64,000 nucleotides of DNA from Neisseria meningitidis (GCF_900638555.1 NZ_LR134525.1:620001-684000), one strand, 5' to 3'. Positions 27,773 through 38,260 are shown, counted from the first letter of the stretch. Notes: generated from the letters alone by a model not told the origin. Numbers and translations: made by a program.

Positions 27773-28825
27773 TTAGGCTTTTTTGCGGCGGTATTCGCCC
27801 GGCAGCAGCATTTCCGCCCATTTGAGGATGTTGGCGACTTCGGCGGGGTTGAGTTCGTAGAACTGCCCGCGTTTGAGGCGGTTGGGCAGTCCGATGGGGC
27901 CGAAGCCGACGCGCACGAGGCGGCTGACGGTGAGTCCTTGGCTTTCAAAAATGCGGCGCACTTCGCGGTTGCGGCCTTCTTTAATCACGACGTTGTACCA
28001 TTTGTTCGCGCCTTCGCCGCCTTGTTCGCGGATGCGTTCGACTTTTGCCAAGCCGTCTTCGAGCATCACGCCTTCTTCGGTGAGGACGCGCATTTGTTCG
28101 CCGGTCAGCCCGCCCAGTACGCGCACGGCGTATTCGCGTTCGACTTCGAAGCTGGGGTGGGCGAAACGTTGGACGAGTTCGCCGGAGGTGGTGAGAATCA
28201 GAAGTCCGCTGGTGTTGATGTCCAAGCGTCCGATGGCGACCCAGCGGCTGCTGGCGGCCTGCGGCAGGCGGTCGAATATGCTGACGCGGCCTTGCGGGTC
28301 GTCGCGGGAAACGATTTCGCCTTCTTGTTTGTAATATAGGATGATGCGCGGCAGGCGGTCGGCCCATTTGAGTTTGATGATGCTGCCTTTGACGGTAACG
28401 TGGTCGTCGGGGGTGACTTTGTCGCCCAGTTGAGCGGTTTTGCCGTTGACCGTTACCCAGCCGTTGTTGATCCATTCTTCCATTTCGCGGCGCGAGCCGA
28501 CGCCGGACGCGGCAAGCACTTTTTGCAGGCGTTCGGGTTCCATGCGCGATAGGTCGCTGCGGCGTTCTTTTAAATCGCGCGCGTGTTCCATAATTTTTTG
28601 GTTGGGATTGCGGACGACGAGTTTTTTGGCTTTGGCGGCGCGCTGTTTGGGGAGGTTTTGAGGTTTGATGCCGTCTGAAGCTTTTTGTCCGTAAGGTTGG
28701 GATGCGGTTTTGTCCGTTTCGTCTTTGGGACGGGCTTTGCTTTTGAACGGTTTGGCGGTTTTCTTGGCAGACGGGGCTGCGCCGTCGCGCCATTGGCGTT
28801 TGCTGGTGGGCTGTTTGGACATCAT
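27773..28825 (-). CDS. rluB: 23S rRNA pseudouridine synthase, RluB/RsuA family
   Basis: Converts a specific rRNA uridine to pseudouridine (U2605 of 23S rRNA in E. coli RluB). The 350-residue protein has a Lys-rich disordered N-terminus (1-95), an S4 RNA-binding domain (PERLQKVLAASGVGSRREME, about 99-150) and the catalytic domain with GRLDINTSGLLILT (catalytic Asp) and the EGRNREVRRIFES motif. Two adjacent ATGs (28825, 28822) are possible starts; AGGA spacing slightly favours the second. A DUS within the coding region encodes SDGI. RluB is favoured over RsuA by the long basic N-terminus. Confidence 0.85.
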   Translation of the reverse strand: MMSKQPTSKRQWRDGAAPSAKKTAKPFKSKARPKDETDKTASQPYGQKASDGIKPQNLPKQRAAKAKKLVVRNPNQKIMEHARDLKERRSDLSRMEPERLQKVLAASGVGSRREMEEWINNGWVTVNGKTAQLGDKVTPDDHVTVKGSIIKLKWADRLPRIILYYKQEGEIVSRDDPQGRVSIFDRLPQAASSRWVAIGRLDINTSGLLILTTSGELVQRFAHPSFEVEREYAVRVLGGLTGEQMRVLTEEGVMLEDGLAKVERIREQGGEGANKWYNVVIKEGRNREVRRIFESQGLTVSRLVRVGFGPIGLPNRLKRGQFYELNPAEVANILKWAEMLLPGEYRRKKA

Positions 28826-29042
28826 TTTTCCTAACTCGCTTGATAAAGCGGTTCTTCTGCGGCGTATGCGGCAGGACGGGTTGATAAAATGCCGTCCTCA
28901 GTCGGACGGTTCGATATTGTACCTGATGCGGCGGTTTTGCGGATGAAATCGTCGCTGCGGCTTTGGGGACAAAGTTTGTGCAACGGTTGAAATCGGTTTG
29001 CGTGCGGGGGTAGAATCTTTCAAATAACAAGAGGAGCGGTAA

Positions 29043-29675
29043 ATGGATTTGCACAATATTCGGGAAGATTACAGCAAACGGGAATTGTCGGAAGGCGATT
29101 GCGCCGACAATCCGATCGAGCAGTTCGAGCGGTGGTTGGACGAGGCGGTACGCGCACAGGTTAACGAGCCGACGGCGGTTAATGTGGCGGCGGTCGACGG
29201 ACGCGGCAGACCCAACAGCCGTATGGTGCTGCTGAAGGAAGTTAATTCTGAAGGTTTTGTTTTCTTTACGAATTATCACAGCCGCAAGGGGCGTTCGCTG
29301 GATGCTCATCCATTTGCGGCGATGACGTTTTTTTGGCCGGAGCTGGAGCGTCAGGTGCGCGTGGAAGGGCGTGTTGAAAGGCTGGCGGAGAAATTGTCGG
29401 ACGAATATTTTGAGAGCCGCCCGTATCAGAGCCGTTTGGGTGCGTGGGCAAGCGCGCAGAGCGAAGTGATTCCGAACAAGGCGGTATTGGTGGCAAAGGC
29501 GGCGGCGGTCGGACTCAAACATCCTTTGCACGTGCCGCGTCCGCCGCATTGGGGCGGCTATATTGTGATTCCCGATTTGATTGAGTTTTGGCAGGGCAGG
29601 CCGAGCAGGCTGCACGACCGCATCCAATACCGTTTGCTGGATGGCGGCTGGATACGCGAGCGGCTGTCGCCTTGA
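29043..29675 (+). CDS. pdxH: Pyridoxamine 5'-phosphate oxidase
   Basis: FMN enzyme that makes pyridoxal 5'-phosphate in the salvage and final biosynthetic step. The 210-residue protein shows [19 protein letters not shown] (FMN binding), [22 protein letters not shown] and the C-terminal PPHWGGYIV plus the family ending RLSP. ATG 29043 follows AGAGGAGC. Followed by a DUS terminator. Confidence 0.95.
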   Translation: MDLHNIREDYSKRELSEGDCADNPIEQFERWLDEAVRAQVNEPTAVNVAAVDGRGRPNSRMVLLKEVNSEGFVFFTNYHSRKGRSLDAHPFAAMTFFWPELERQVRVEGRVERLAEKLSDEYFESRPYQSRLGAWASAQSEVIPNKAVLVAKAAAVGLKHPLHVPRPPHWGGYIVIPDLIEFWQGRPSRLHDRIQYRLLDGGWIRERLSP

Positions 29676-29689
29676 ACAGGAAAAAACAT

Positions 29690-29727
29690 ATGCCGTCTGA
29701 AAACAGGAATCGGGTTTCAGACGGCAT
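29690..29727. terminator. DUS hairpin after pdxH
   Basis: Opposed perfect DUS copies followed by a T-run. Confidence 0.8.
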
Positions 29728-29804
29728 TTTTTCACGGGGAAAATACGGACGGGAAGTTTTTTGTGTTCCGAACGGAAAGCCTGAATCTTTTTTATACCGG
29801 GGAA

Positions 29805-30815
29805 TTATGATGCGGACGGCGTGAATGCGTCGGAGAAAAACAAGTTTTCCGGCAGCTTATGCTGTTGCACAAACAGATTTTTTGCCTGTTCGGTCATAGC
29901 CGGAGAGCCGCAGGCAAATACTTCGTATTCCGACAGGTCGGGGTGGTCTTGTGCCGCGATGTCTTGTACGTGGCCTTTTCTTCCTTGCCAGCACTCTCTG
30001 GGGCGGGACAATACGGGGGTGAAGCAGGCGTTTTTCAGACGGTCTGCCAACCCTTGTGCTTCTTCGAGGGCATACAAATCATCTTGATGACGCGCGCCCC
30101 AGTAGAAATGGACGACGCGGCTGCTGCCTTGGCGGATAAGGTCGAGCAGGATGCTGCGGATGGGGGCGTAGCCTGTGCCGGTTGCCAGCAGGATGACGGG
30201 CTTGCCGCTGTCTTCCTGCAGGGTAAATGAACCGAGCGGGCCTTTAACGCGGACAATGCCTTTTTCTTTGACTTTGGGTTCGCTGCCGAAAATCATTTCC
30301 GAGCAGACACCGTTTTCACGCCTGCGGATGTGCAGTTCCAAAATGCCTTCTTGGTCGGGCGGATTGGCGATGGAGTAGCTGCGGCTGACGTTGCCTGGCA
30401 GCAGTAAATCAATGTATTGCCCAGCGTAGAAGGCAAACGGCGGGGCTTTGGGCAGGGCAAGTTTCAGGAGGGCGACATCGTGTTTGAAAATAATATTTTC
30501 GATGCGTGCGGGCAGAGTGCGGACGGGTAGGGCATCGGCTTTGTAGCCGGGGATGTTGATGCTGATATCGCTTTGCGCAGTGGTGCAGCACATCAAAATC
30601 TTGCCTTGCGCTTTTTCTGCTTCGGATAAAGCCTGTTCCGAGTGTCCGCCCATTTGAATATCGCCGCTGACCAGTTCGGCTTTGCATTGTCCGCAGACAC
30701 CGCTTTTGCAGGAATGGGGCAGATTGAGGTTTTGACGGGCGGCGGCGGCTAAAACGGTTTCACCGTCGCCGGCGGCAAAGGTGGTTTGGTCGGGCAGTGT
30801 AATGGTGTGGTTCAT
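29805..30815 (-). CDS. [2Fe-2S] ferredoxin/FAD/NAD(P) oxidoreductase
   Basis: A 336-residue electron-transfer flavoprotein. The N-terminal plant-type ferredoxin domain carries C36, C41, C44 and C76 (HSCKSGVCGQCKAELV, then ILMCC). Next come the FAD-binding RSYSIANPPD and the NAD(P)-binding GTGYAPIRSILLDLI, ending EVFACGSPAMTEQAK. This order (ferredoxin, FAD, NAD) matches reductases of oxygenases and CDP-6-deoxy-glucoseen reductases (AscD-like). No oxygenase or sugar gene is adjacent, so the electron acceptor is unknown. It is upstream of no obvious operon partner. Confidence 0.85.
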   Translation of the reverse strand: MNHTITLPDQTTFAAGDGETVLAAAARQNLNLPHSCKSGVCGQCKAELVSGDIQMGGHSEQALSEAEKAQGKILMCCTTAQSDISINIPGYKADALPVRTLPARIENIIFKHDVALLKLALPKAPPFAFYAGQYIDLLLPGNVSRSYSIANPPDQEGILELHIRRRENGVCSEMIFGSEPKVKEKGIVRVKGPLGSFTLQEDSGKPVILLATGTGYAPIRSILLDLIRQGSSRVVHFYWGARHQDDLYALEEAQGLADRLKNACFTPVLSRPRECWQGRKGHVQDIAAQDHPDLSEYEVFACGSPAMTEQAKNLFVQQHKLPENLFFSDAFTPSAS

Positions 30816-30860
30816 GGAATATTGTTTTTTATGCTGTTTTAATGTGGTCAGACTGTGAAA

Positions 30861-30898
30861 ATGCCGTCTGAACGTCGGATTTGGGTTTCAGACGGCAT
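30861..30898. terminator. DUS hairpin after gatB
   Basis: Opposed DUS copies between the gatB stop (30907) and the start of the reductase gene; probable terminator of the gat transcript. Confidence 0.75.
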
Positions 30899-30906
30899 CT
30901 TGCTTA

Positions 30907-32337
30907 TCAGGCAAGTTTGGCTTTAATCAGCTCTTGAACCTGCGCGGGATTGGCTTTGCCTTTGCTGGCCTTCATCACTTGCCCCACAATCGCATTCAGG
31001 GCTTTTTCGTTGCCGGATTTGAACTGTTCCACGGCTTTTGCATTGTTTGCCAGCACTTCGTCTACCATCGCTTCAATCGCGCCGGTATCGGTCATCTGTT
31101 GCAAACCGTGTTTTTCAATGATTTCGGCAATGGAGGCTTCGGGTTCAGCCCACATGGCTTCAAAGGCTTTTTTCGCCAATTTGCTGCTTAATGTGCCGTC
31201 GGCGATTTTGCCTACCAGAGCGGCGAGGCGTGGGGCGGTAATCGGGCTGTCGGCAAGTTCCATGCCTTCTTTGTTCAGCGTGGCGGCAAGTTCGCCGTTC
31301 ATCCAGTTGGCAGTCAGCTTGCCTTGTCCGCTCTCTTTAGCGGCTTCTTCAAAATAGGCAGCCTGCACGCGGCTGGCAGTGAGCAGGCGCGCGTCGTAGT
31401 CGCTCACGCCATAATCCGCCACGAAACGCGCCGCCATTTCTTTTGGCAGCTCGGGCATTTCTGCTTTTGCTTTTTGCAACCGGTCGTCTGAAATGATGAC
31501 GGGCAGCAAATCGGGGTCAGGGAAGTAGCGGTAGTCGTGCGCGTCTTCTTTCAGGCGCATTACGCGGGTTTCGCCTTTTTCGGGATCAAACAGCATCGTT
31601 GCCTGCTGTACTTTGCCGCCGTCTTCCAAAATCTCGATTTGCGCTTCTGCTTCGTAATTAATCGCCTGCTCCAAGAAACGGAAGGAATTGAGGTTTTTAA
31701 TCTCGCGGCGCGTGCCGAATTCCGCTTGACCTTTCGGGCGAACGGATACGTTGGCATCGACGCGGAACGAACCTTCCGCCATATTGCCGTCGCAAATGTT
31801 CAGCCAGGTTACCAAGCTGTGCAAGGCTTTGGCGTAGGCAACGGCTTCGGCGGCGGAGCGCATTTCGGGTTCGGATACGACTTCCAATAAAGGCGTGCCG
31901 GCGCGGTTCAAATCGATACCGGTCGCGCCGTTCAAGCCTTCATGTACGGACTTGCCCGCGTCTTCTTCCATATGGGCGCGGGTTACGTTGATGGTTTTCA
32001 CATCGTCGCCGACTACGATTTCCAATTTGCCGTGTTCGACAATCGGTAAGTCCAACTGGCTGATTTGATAGCCTTTTGGTAAGTCGGGATAGAAGTAGTT
32101 TTTACGGTCGAACACGTTTTTCCGGTTGATTTTCGCATCCAAAGCCAAACCCAATTTGATGGCTTTTTCAACGACTTCTCGGTTCATTACCGGCAGTACG
32201 CCCGGCAAAGCACATTCCACCACGCCGGCGTGCGCGTTGGGTTCTGCGCCGAATGCGGTCGATGCGCCGCTGAAGATTTTGGATTTGGTGTTCAATTGGA
32301 CGTGGATTTCCAAGCCGATTACGGTTTCCCAGGTCAT
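30907..32337 (-). CDS. gatB: Asp-tRNA(Asn)/Glu-tRNA(Gln) amidotransferase subunit B
   Basis: tRNA-binding subunit of GatCAB, which converts misacylated Glu-tRNA(Gln) (and Asp-tRNA(Asn)) to the correct amide form. The 476-residue protein has the family start [19 protein letters not shown], the signature [19 protein letters not shown] and a C-terminal YqeY-like helical tail. Separated from gatA by the VirK/YbjX-family gene, all in the same direction. Confidence 0.96.
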   Translation of the reverse strand: MTWETVIGLEIHVQLNTKSKIFSGASTAFGAEPNAHAGVVECALPGVLPVMNREVVEKAIKLGLALDAKINRKNVFDRKNYFYPDLPKGYQISQLDLPIVEHGKLEIVVGDDVKTINVTRAHMEEDAGKSVHEGLNGATGIDLNRAGTPLLEVVSEPEMRSAAEAVAYAKALHSLVTWLNICDGNMAEGSFRVDANVSVRPKGQAEFGTRREIKNLNSFRFLEQAINYEAEAQIEILEDGGKVQQATMLFDPEKGETRVMRLKEDAHDYRYFPDPDLLPVIISDDRLQKAKAEMPELPKEMAARFVADYGVSDYDARLLTASRVQAAYFEEAAKESGQGKLTANWMNGELAATLNKEGMELADSPITAPRLAALVGKIADGTLSSKLAKKAFEAMWAEPEASIAEIIEKHGLQQMTDTGAIEAMVDEVLANNAKAVEQFKSGNEKALNAIVGQVMKASKGKANPAQVQELIKAKLA

Positions 32338-32379
32338 AAGAGCTTCTTTCTCTAAAATATCAATTCGATAGTCTTCGCG

Positions 32380-33312
32380 TCAGGCTGTCCGGCGGAGCGG
32401 TTTTTCCGTTTGGATGCCGTCTGAAATGCCGCGTGCTTCTGTTTTCAGACCGTCCTTCATCTCTGCAACCATGTTGTCCAGCATTTCATAACGCTTGCGG
32501 TACATCGAGCGTTTTTTGCTTTCGATGTCGGTAAGGTCTTTGCGGGCGGGGGTTTGGGGGAGATGCCAGTAGCCGTCCCGTTCCAAACTTGCGCCGTATT
32601 CCTGCCAGAATGCGTCGTAATTCATTTTGACACGCTTTTTAAGTTTCCAGCGCAGTTTGACCTGATGTTTTTGTGCAATGCCCATTGCGCCGTCCAAGCC
32701 GAGTACGGCGGCGAAATATTGCAGGGCGGTTACCATCAGTTGTTGGGGACGCAAGCCGTGGAGTTGTTTGGTTATGCGGCGGACGGTGTCTTTGGCTTCT
32801 TCACCCGCCGGCCCTTGTACGGAGGCTGTCAGCAGGTGTGTGCCGACAAAGGCGAAGGTCGCCATATACAGCCGGTTGCCTGCTTCGTCGCGCAAAGATA
32901 AAGACCACGCGCCTTCTTCGACGCAGTTGTCGTTGCGGTTGAGCCACAAGCTGATGCCGTCTGAAAGGTGCGCCAAGACCAAATGGAAGCGGTAGTCTTC
33001 CATTTGGTGCAGAATGTCTGTGCCGAACAGTTTTTCCGCCATAAGAAAATCTGCCGTCATCGCATCTAAACGGCGTTTGCAGTTAAAACGCCTGTCAACA
33101 AATTCGCGCAGCAGCGGATAGGCATTTTGCGGGCAGTGGAGGAACAGCCCCTGACGGATAGGGGAGGCGTTGACAAACTGCTCGAAGGCGTAAATTTCTT
33201 TTTTTCCGAAAAATTTTCGCAATGTGTATTTTAAATGTTGCAGCCGATATAAAGGCGCATAGCTGTAAACGGTGCGAAAATCGGGGAAGGTAAAGGTGCG
33301 GTTCTGCTTCAT
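32380..33312 (-). CDS. VirK/YbjX (DUF535) family protein
   Basis: A 310-residue protein resembling the VirK/YbjX family of Gram-negative bacteria, whose members affect envelope traits in enterobacteria; no catalytic motif is evident. Features include [18 protein letters not shown], the central [15 protein letters not shown] and [20 protein letters not shown], and a basic C-terminal helical part ([19 protein letters not shown]). ATG 33312 overlaps the gatA stop codon (ATGA), suggesting translational coupling. Two coding DUS copies give SDGI. Its position inside gatCAB is unexpected for the family. Confidence 0.78.
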   Translation of the reverse strand: MKQNRTFTFPDFRTVYSYAPLYRLQHLKYTLRKFFGKKEIYAFEQFVNASPIRQGLFLHCPQNAYPLLREFVDRRFNCKRRLDAMTADFLMAEKLFGTDILHQMEDYRFHLVLAHLSDGISLWLNRNDNCVEEGAWSLSLRDEAGNRLYMATFAFVGTHLLTASVQGPAGEEAKDTVRRITKQLHGLRPQQLMVTALQYFAAVLGLDGAMGIAQKHQVKLRWKLKKRVKMNYDAFWQEYGASLERDGYWHLPQTPARKDLTDIESKKRSMYRKRYEMLDNMVAEMKDGLKTEARGISDGIQTEKPLRRTA

Positions 33313-34754
33313 TCGGGTCGTTTGCCGTGCCAATCGCTGTTGAGTTGGATTTGATGCGCCGCACCGAGGATTTTGGCTTCGGAGAAATAGTTGCCGATAA
33401 GCTGTACACCGATGGGCAGTCCGCCGCTGCTGAAACCTGCGGGCAGGGTCAATGCGGGCAGTCCGGCGAGGTTGACGGCGATGGTGTAGATATCGCTCAA
33501 GTAGGTTTCAACCGGCGAAGCATCCGCTCCGATTTTGGGTGCGGCGGAGGGTGCGGTCGGCGCGAGGATGAGGTCGCACCGTGCAAATGCCGTCTGAAAA
33601 TCATCGGCAACGAGGCGGCGCAGTTTTTGGGCTTTGAGATAGTAGGCATCGTAGTAGCCGTGCGACAGTACATAAGTGCCGATCATGATGCGGCGTTTGA
33701 CTTCGCTGCCAAAACCTTCGGCGCGGGTTTTGCCGTACATTTCTTCCAAATCGCTGAATTGGGCGGCACGGTGTCCGTAACGTACGCCGTCGTAACGTGA
33801 AAGGTTGGTACTGGCTTCTGCGGAGGCGAGGACATAGTAGGCCGGAATGGACAGCTTGGTTTGCGGCAGGGAAACTTCAATCAATTCCGCGCCTTGGGCT
33901 TTCAGCAAATCAATGGTGTTTTGCAATGCCGTCAGAACATCGGCGCTGTTGCCTTCGCCGAAATATTCTTTGGGCAGGCCGATTTTCAAACCTTTGAGCG
34001 GTTGGTTCAAATCGCGGGTGTAGTCTTCTTTTTCGCGCTCGAGGCTGGTGGAGTCTTTCGGGTCGAAACCTGCCATCGCGTTTAACAGAATCGCGCAGTC
34101 TTCGGCAGTTTGCGCCATCGGGCCGGCTTGATCGAAGCTGGAGGCGTAGGCGACCATACCGAAGCGGGAAACCGTGCCGTAGGTAGGTTTGATACCGGTG
34201 ATACCGCAGTGCGATGCGGGTTGGCGGATAGAGCCGCCGGTGTCCGAACCGAGCGCGGCAGGGGCGAGGCGCGCGGCAACGACGGCTGCCGAACCGCCTG
34301 ATGAACCGCCGGGGACGTGTTCCGGATTCCACGGGTTTTTGGCTGCGCCGTAGAATGAGTTTTCATTGGTCGAACCCATAGCGAACTCGTCCATATTGGT
34401 GCGGCCGAGCGTTACCATGCCTTCGTCGAGCAGTTTTTGGACGACGGTGGCGGTGTAGGGGGAGATGAAGTTGTCGAGCATTTTGGAAGCGCACGCGCTG
34501 CGCCAGCCGGTTTGGCAGAAAATATCCTTGTAGGCGACGGGTATGCCGGTAAGTGCCGAAGCGTTGCCCTGAGCGATGCGTTCGTCGGCGGCACGGGCTT
34601 CTGCAAGGGTTTTATCTTGGTCGATGGTGATATAGCCGTTGAGGGCGGGATTTTTTTCGGCGATGGCGGCAAGGTATGCGCTTGCCAGTTCGACGGCGGA
34701 AATCTGTTTGGACTGCAACAGGACGCTTGCCTGTTTCAATGTGTATTGGGTCAT
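33309..34754 (-). CDS. gatA: Glutamyl-tRNA(Gln) amidotransferase subunit A
   Basis: Amidase subunit of GatCAB that releases ammonia from glutamine. The 481-residue protein has the amidase-signature catalytic triad region: the Lys in [14 protein letters not shown], then [20 protein letters not shown] and [16 protein letters not shown] holding the two serines. Start ATG 34752-34754 follows AAGGATGG; the open frame extends far upstream but that part is anti-sense to spacer and gatC. Order gatC-gatA-DUF535-gatB. Confidence 0.96.
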   Translation of the reverse strand: MTQYTLKQASVLLQSKQISAVELASAYLAAIAEKNPALNGYITIDQDKTLAEARAADERIAQGNASALTGIPVAYKDIFCQTGWRSACASKMLDNFISPYTATVVQKLLDEGMVTLGRTNMDEFAMGSTNENSFYGAAKNPWNPEHVPGGSSGGSAAVVAARLAPAALGSDTGGSIRQPASHCGITGIKPTYGTVSRFGMVAYASSFDQAGPMAQTAEDCAILLNAMAGFDPKDSTSLEREKEDYTRDLNQPLKGLKIGLPKEYFGEGNSADVLTALQNTIDLLKAQGAELIEVSLPQTKLSIPAYYVLASAEASTNLSRYDGVRYGHRAAQFSDLEEMYGKTRAEGFGSEVKRRIMIGTYVLSHGYYDAYYLKAQKLRRLVADDFQTAFARCDLILAPTAPSAAPKIGADASPVETYLSDIYTIAVNLAGLPALTLPAGFSSGGLPIGVQLIGNYFSEAKILGAAHQIQLNSDWHGKRPE

Positions 34755-34816
34755 AAATCTTCCATCCTTAAAGGGCTTCGGGCGGTATTGCTGATGCCGT
34801 CTGAAGCGTATTCGGA

Positions 34817-35107
34817 TTATTCTTCGATAACTTGCGGTACGATGTACAGACGGTTGCGTACTTCCGGAGCAACCGCCTGATATTCGGCGGCGCGGTCGGT
34901 TTCGGTTACTTCGTCTTCGCGCAGGCGCAGGGCGGCCTCGTGCGGATGCGCCATCGGTTCGATGCCGTCTGTGTTGATGTTCTGCATCTGTTCGACCATA
35001 GCGAAAATGTCGTTTAATTCTTGAAGCGATTTTTCTTTTTCTGCCGCAGTCAGGTGCAGTCGGGAGAGTCGGGCGATTTTGTCTACGTCGGCAAGTGTCA
35101 GTGCCAT
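34817..35107 (-). CDS. gatC: Glutamyl-tRNA(Gln) amidotransferase subunit C
   Basis: Small subunit that stabilises GatA and helps GatA-GatB contact. The 96-residue protein starts [19 protein letters not shown] and ends with the family-like [12 protein letters not shown]. The ATG at 35105-35107 is chosen over one three codons upstream because of alignment with the family. First gene of the gat cluster, with a DUS in the 62-base gap before gatA. Confidence 0.93.
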   Translation of the reverse strand: MALTLADVDKIARLSRLHLTAAEKEKSLQELNDIFAMVEQMQNINTDGIEPMAHPHEAALRLREDEVTETDRAAEYQAVAPEVRNRLYIVPQVIEE

Positions 35108-35257
35108 GAAAAGCATCCTTGTCTGATGGTAAAGATACCGTCGTTCGGGTATGATGGGGCGTATTGCTTGAATTTTTAATTATAACGGAAAAATCCGTTG
35201 CGGCGGCAATTTGCAGCATCGGATGCCTGCCGCACGGGTTTGAAGGAGGGGGAAATA

Positions 35258-35911
35258 ATGGGATTGGGCATGGAAATCGGCAAGCTGATTGTGGCTTTTT
35301 TGGTGCTGATTAATCCGTTTAGCGCGTTGTCGCTTTACCTTGACCTGACCAACGGGCACAGCACGAAGGAGCGCAGGAAGGTCGCGCGGACGGCCGCCGT
35401 TGCCGTGTTTGCCGTGATTGCGGTATTTGCGCTGATCGGCGGTACGCTGCTGAAGGTTTTGGGCATCAGCGTCGGTTCGTTTCAGGTCGGCGGCGGAATT
35501 TTGGTGTTGCTGATTGCCATTTCGATGATGAACGGCAACGACAATCCCGCCAAGCAGAATCTCGGCGCGCAGCCGGAAACGGGGCAGGTGCGCCCCGCCC
35601 GCAATGCCGGAGCGATTGCCGTCGTGCCCATCGCCATACCGATCACCATCGGCCCGGGCGGTATTTCGACCGTGATTATTTACGCTTCGGCGGCTAAAAC
35701 ATACGGCGACATCGCGTTGATTATCGCGGCCGGTTTGGTGGTCAGTGCGATTTGTTATGCCATTTTAATCGTTGCCGGGAAGGTCAGCCGCCTGCTGGGT
35801 GCGACGGGGCTGACGATTTTAAACCGTATCATGGGTATGATGCTGGCGGCGGTATCGGTGGAGATTATTGTGTCGGGACTGAAAACGATATTCCCGCAAC
35901 TGGCAGGTTGA
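35258..35911 (+). CDS. MarC/UPF0056 family integral membrane protein
   Basis: A 217-residue inner-membrane protein with about six hydrophobic helices, starting [20 protein letters not shown] (the family's conserved Asn-Pro). The second half has [20 protein letters not shown], the second conserved family motif. MarC-family function is unknown; the old link to multiple antibiotic resistance was withdrawn. ATG 35258 follows GAAGGAGGGGG, an excellent ribosome-binding site. It ends 4 bases before the aldehyde dehydrogenase gene. Confidence 0.88.
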   Translation: MGLGMEIGKLIVAFLVLINPFSALSLYLDLTNGHSTKERRKVARTAAVAVFAVIAVFALIGGTLLKVLGISVGSFQVGGGILVLLIAISMMNGNDNPAKQNLGAQPETGQVRPARNAGAIAVVPIAIPITIGPGGISTVIIYASAAKTYGDIALIIAAGLVVSAICYAILIVAGKVSRLLGATGLTILNRIMGMMLAAVSVEIIVSGLKTIFPQLAG

Positions 35912-35915
35912 TTCG

Positions 35916-37259
35916 ATGTTTCACAGTGTCAATGTATTTACGGGCGAAACGCTTTACCGCCGCCCCGCTCAAGATTATGCGGAGTTTGAACGGCGGCTGG
36001 CGGATTTGAAAATGCGCGGCGGGGCGTTCGCGCAACTGGGCGTAACCGAACGTGCCGCGCGTCTGCAAAAATTTGCCGACCGTTTGGAGGCGGAGAAAGA
36101 GCGTTTTGCGGAAATGGTGTGCGAAGAAGTCGGACGCTGCCTGCACGAATGCCGTGCGGAAATCGGCAAGTCTATCGAACTGATACGCTATTACGCCCAC
36201 CTTGCCCCCGAACTGCTTGCCCACAAAACCATCGCGACGCAGGCGAGTTTGAGTCAGGTAAGGTTTGAGCCTTTGGGTGTGGTGTTTGCCGTCATGCCTT
36301 GGAACTATCCCGTCTGGCAGGTATTGCGTTTCGCCGTTCCCGCTATGTGCGCGGGCAACGCGTGCGCCGTCAAACCCGCGCCCAGCGTGGCACGCGTCAG
36401 TCAGGCACTGTTCGATTTGGCTTCAGACGGCATTCCTCTGGCAGGCGCGTGGCTGGACAATCAAGACACACTCAAAGCCATCGAACACACCGATGCAATG
36501 GCGTTTACCGGTTCGACGCATACGGGGCGCATCCTTGCGGCACACGCGGGCGCAAACCTCAAGAAAACCGTCTTGGAGCTCGGCGGCAGCAACGCCTTTA
36601 TCGTGATGCCCGATGCCGATTTGGAGCGTGCCGCCGCAGAAGCCTGTTATTCCCGTTTCCGCGATGCGGGGCAATCGTGTAACGCCGCCAAGCGCATCAT
36701 CGTAACCGAAGCCGCAGCCGATCGTTTTATCACGCTGTTTCTTGCCGAATGCGCCAAATTGAAAATGGGCGACCCCAAACATCCCGATACTACGCTTGCA
36801 CCGCTGCACCGCGAAGATTTGCGGGACAGGGTTCACGGGCAGGTTGAAGATGCCGTTTCAAACGGCGCGGTATGCCTGACCGGCGGAAAAATCCCACAAG
36901 GGCGAGGCTGGTTTTATCCCGCGACGGTTTTAGACAGGGTAAATCCTGCCTGCCGCGTCTGGAGAGAAGAAGTATTCGGGCCGGCCGCCCTGATTTTGCG
37001 CGCCGAAAACGAAGAACATGCCATCGCCCTTGCCAATGATTCCCCGTTCGGGCTAGGTGCCTGCATTTATACCGCCGATACCGAACGCGCTTGGCGGTTT
37101 GCCGAAAAAATACAGGCGGGATCGGTGTTTATCAACCGCCATACCAGCAGCGATTTGCGCCTGCCTTTCGGCGGAGTCAAAGATTCCGGTTACGGGCGCG
37201 AATTGTCCGAATTCGGGCTGTACGAGTTCGTCAACGTCAAAACCTACTGGCAGAAATGA
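35916..37259 (+). CDS. Aldehyde dehydrogenase, succinate-semialdehyde type (Sad/GabD-like)
   Basis: NAD(P)-dependent aldehyde dehydrogenase of 447 residues. Visible: the cofactor-site MPWNYPVWQVLRFA, the glutamate in VLELGGSNAFIVMPDADLE, the catalytic cysteine in RDAGQSCNAAKR and the C-terminal INRHTSSDLRLPFGGVKDSG. The short form and these motifs fit the YneI/Sad succinate-semialdehyde dehydrogenases; gabT is not adjacent. The 4-base gap to marC implies co-transcription. Confidence 0.85.
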   Translation: MFHSVNVFTGETLYRRPAQDYAEFERRLADLKMRGGAFAQLGVTERAARLQKFADRLEAEKERFAEMVCEEVGRCLHECRAEIGKSIELIRYYAHLAPELLAHKTIATQASLSQVRFEPLGVVFAVMPWNYPVWQVLRFAVPAMCAGNACAVKPAPSVARVSQALFDLASDGIPLAGAWLDNQDTLKAIEHTDAMAFTGSTHTGRILAAHAGANLKKTVLELGGSNAFIVMPDADLERAAAEACYSRFRDAGQSCNAAKRIIVTEAAADRFITLFLAECAKLKMGDPKHPDTTLAPLHREDLRDRVHGQVEDAVSNGAVCLTGGKIPQGRGWFYPATVLDRVNPACRVWREEVFGPAALILRAENEEHAIALANDSPFGLGACIYTADTERAWRFAEKIQAGSVFINRHTSSDLRLPFGGVKDSGYGRELSEFGLYEFVNVKTYWQK

Positions 37260-37306
37260 CAAACCCCGTGCCGCTTCAGACGGCATCGGGTTTGCGCTAG
37301 AGCCGA

Positions 37307-37741
37307 TTAACGGCAGTATTTGTTTACGGCGTTATTGTATTTCCGAATCAAATCATCCTTGTTTTTTGCATTTGAATTTCCCACCGCTTTCAGGTTCATT
37401 TTTGAAATCCGGCAGTTTTCTTCTTTGTTCTGCCGTTCGGTTTCGGCAATTCTTTTCTTTTCTTCCTCAAGCTGCCGGTTTTTCTCGGCAGTGTCGGGAT
37501 TGTTTTCCTGTGCCGCGCCGTCTGTGCGCTTCCCTGCGTCGGCTTGGGCGGGTTTGACCGCCGGTTTGGTTTGGCGCGTCCGCAGGTTTAAGATTTGGCT
37601 TTGGTCGGGATGAAGCTGTTTCGGTACATCCGAATAGCTGTTGCCGCCGCCGTCCTTCCAAGTAAAGACGGCGGCTCCGGCAGGCGGGACGGGCAGGAAA
37701 GAGGCGAGGGTCAACATAATGACGGATAAAGCAAAGTTCAT
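37307..37741 (-). CDS. DUF4124-domain secreted protein
   Basis: A 144-residue protein with a signal peptide (MNFALSVIMLTLASFLPVPP, cleavage likely near AGA-AVF), then a DUF4124-like motif (VFTWKDGGGNSYSDVPKQ), a low-complexity linker and a charged coiled coil (QLEEEKKRIAETERQNKEE), and two cysteines near the end (C121, C143 by count). Start ATG 37741 follows AAGGAAATCC. Predicted periplasmic; function unknown. The frame upstream of the ATG runs into a Correia element and is not coding. Confidence 0.82.
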   Translation of the reverse strand: MNFALSVIMLTLASFLPVPPAGAAVFTWKDGGGNSYSDVPKQLHPDQSQILNLRTRQTKPAVKPAQADAGKRTDGAAQENNPDTAEKNRQLEEEKKRIAETERQNKEENCRISKMNLKAVGNSNAKNKDDLIRKYNNAVNKYCR

Positions 37742-37883
37742 TAGGATTTCCTTAATGGCTGACTGCCAGGGCAGAATCGGGATTGGCTCGGGCGGTGTCT
37801 TTTCCGGGTTCGGGGCAAAGCAGGGAAGACACTCCGCCTTAATATGGTGCTTTATATATTGGGGTGAAACAGATTCCCAAAAA

Positions 37884-38038
37884 TATAGTGGATTAACAAA
37901 AATCAGGACAAGGCGACGAAGCCGTAGACAGTACAAATAGTACGGAACCGATTCACTTGGTGCTTCAGCACCTTAGAGAATCGTTCTCTTTGAGCTAAGG
38001 CGAGGCAACGCCGTACTGATTTTTGTTAATCCACTATA
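37884..38038. repeat. Correia element, left of dRS3 block
   Basis: Full-length form with both terminal inverted repeats. Its right flank (ATTTATTGAAGATGGCTG) is NIME sequence identical to that next to the element at 25254; its left flank is unrelated. Confidence 0.94.
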
Positions 38039-38108
38039 ATTTATTGAAGATGGCTGAAATTCAAAGTTACAGAAATTTATAAACAAAAAACAGCAACCCG
38101 CCGCCGTC

Positions 38109-38260
38109 ATTCCCGCGAAAGCGGGAATCCAGTCCCTTGACCTTAAGATAATCTTTAATTCGTCATTCCCGCAAAAGCGAGAATCCGGAAGCGAAAAGTG
38201 GTGGGAATGTATTAGAAATGACTGAAACTCAAAAAACCGGATTCCCGCCTGCGCGGGAAT
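38109..38260. repeat. Three dRS3 repeats (NIME fragment) between two Correia elements
   Basis: dRS3 copies start at 38109, 38165 and 38241, with the same 56- and 76-base spacings as in the large array at 25.6 kb. This fills the space between CREE 37884-38038 and CREE 38280-38434; no gene. Confidence 0.9.

Noticed and set aside
27981-29735. 584-codon minus-strand frame across the rluB-type gene and pdxH
   Set aside because: Out of frame with both real genes, Arg/Pro/Gln low-complexity composition.
34755-35219. Long N-terminal extension of gatA (about 155 extra codons)
   Set aside because: Lies over gatC in another frame; gatA has its own ribosome-binding site and family start at 34754.
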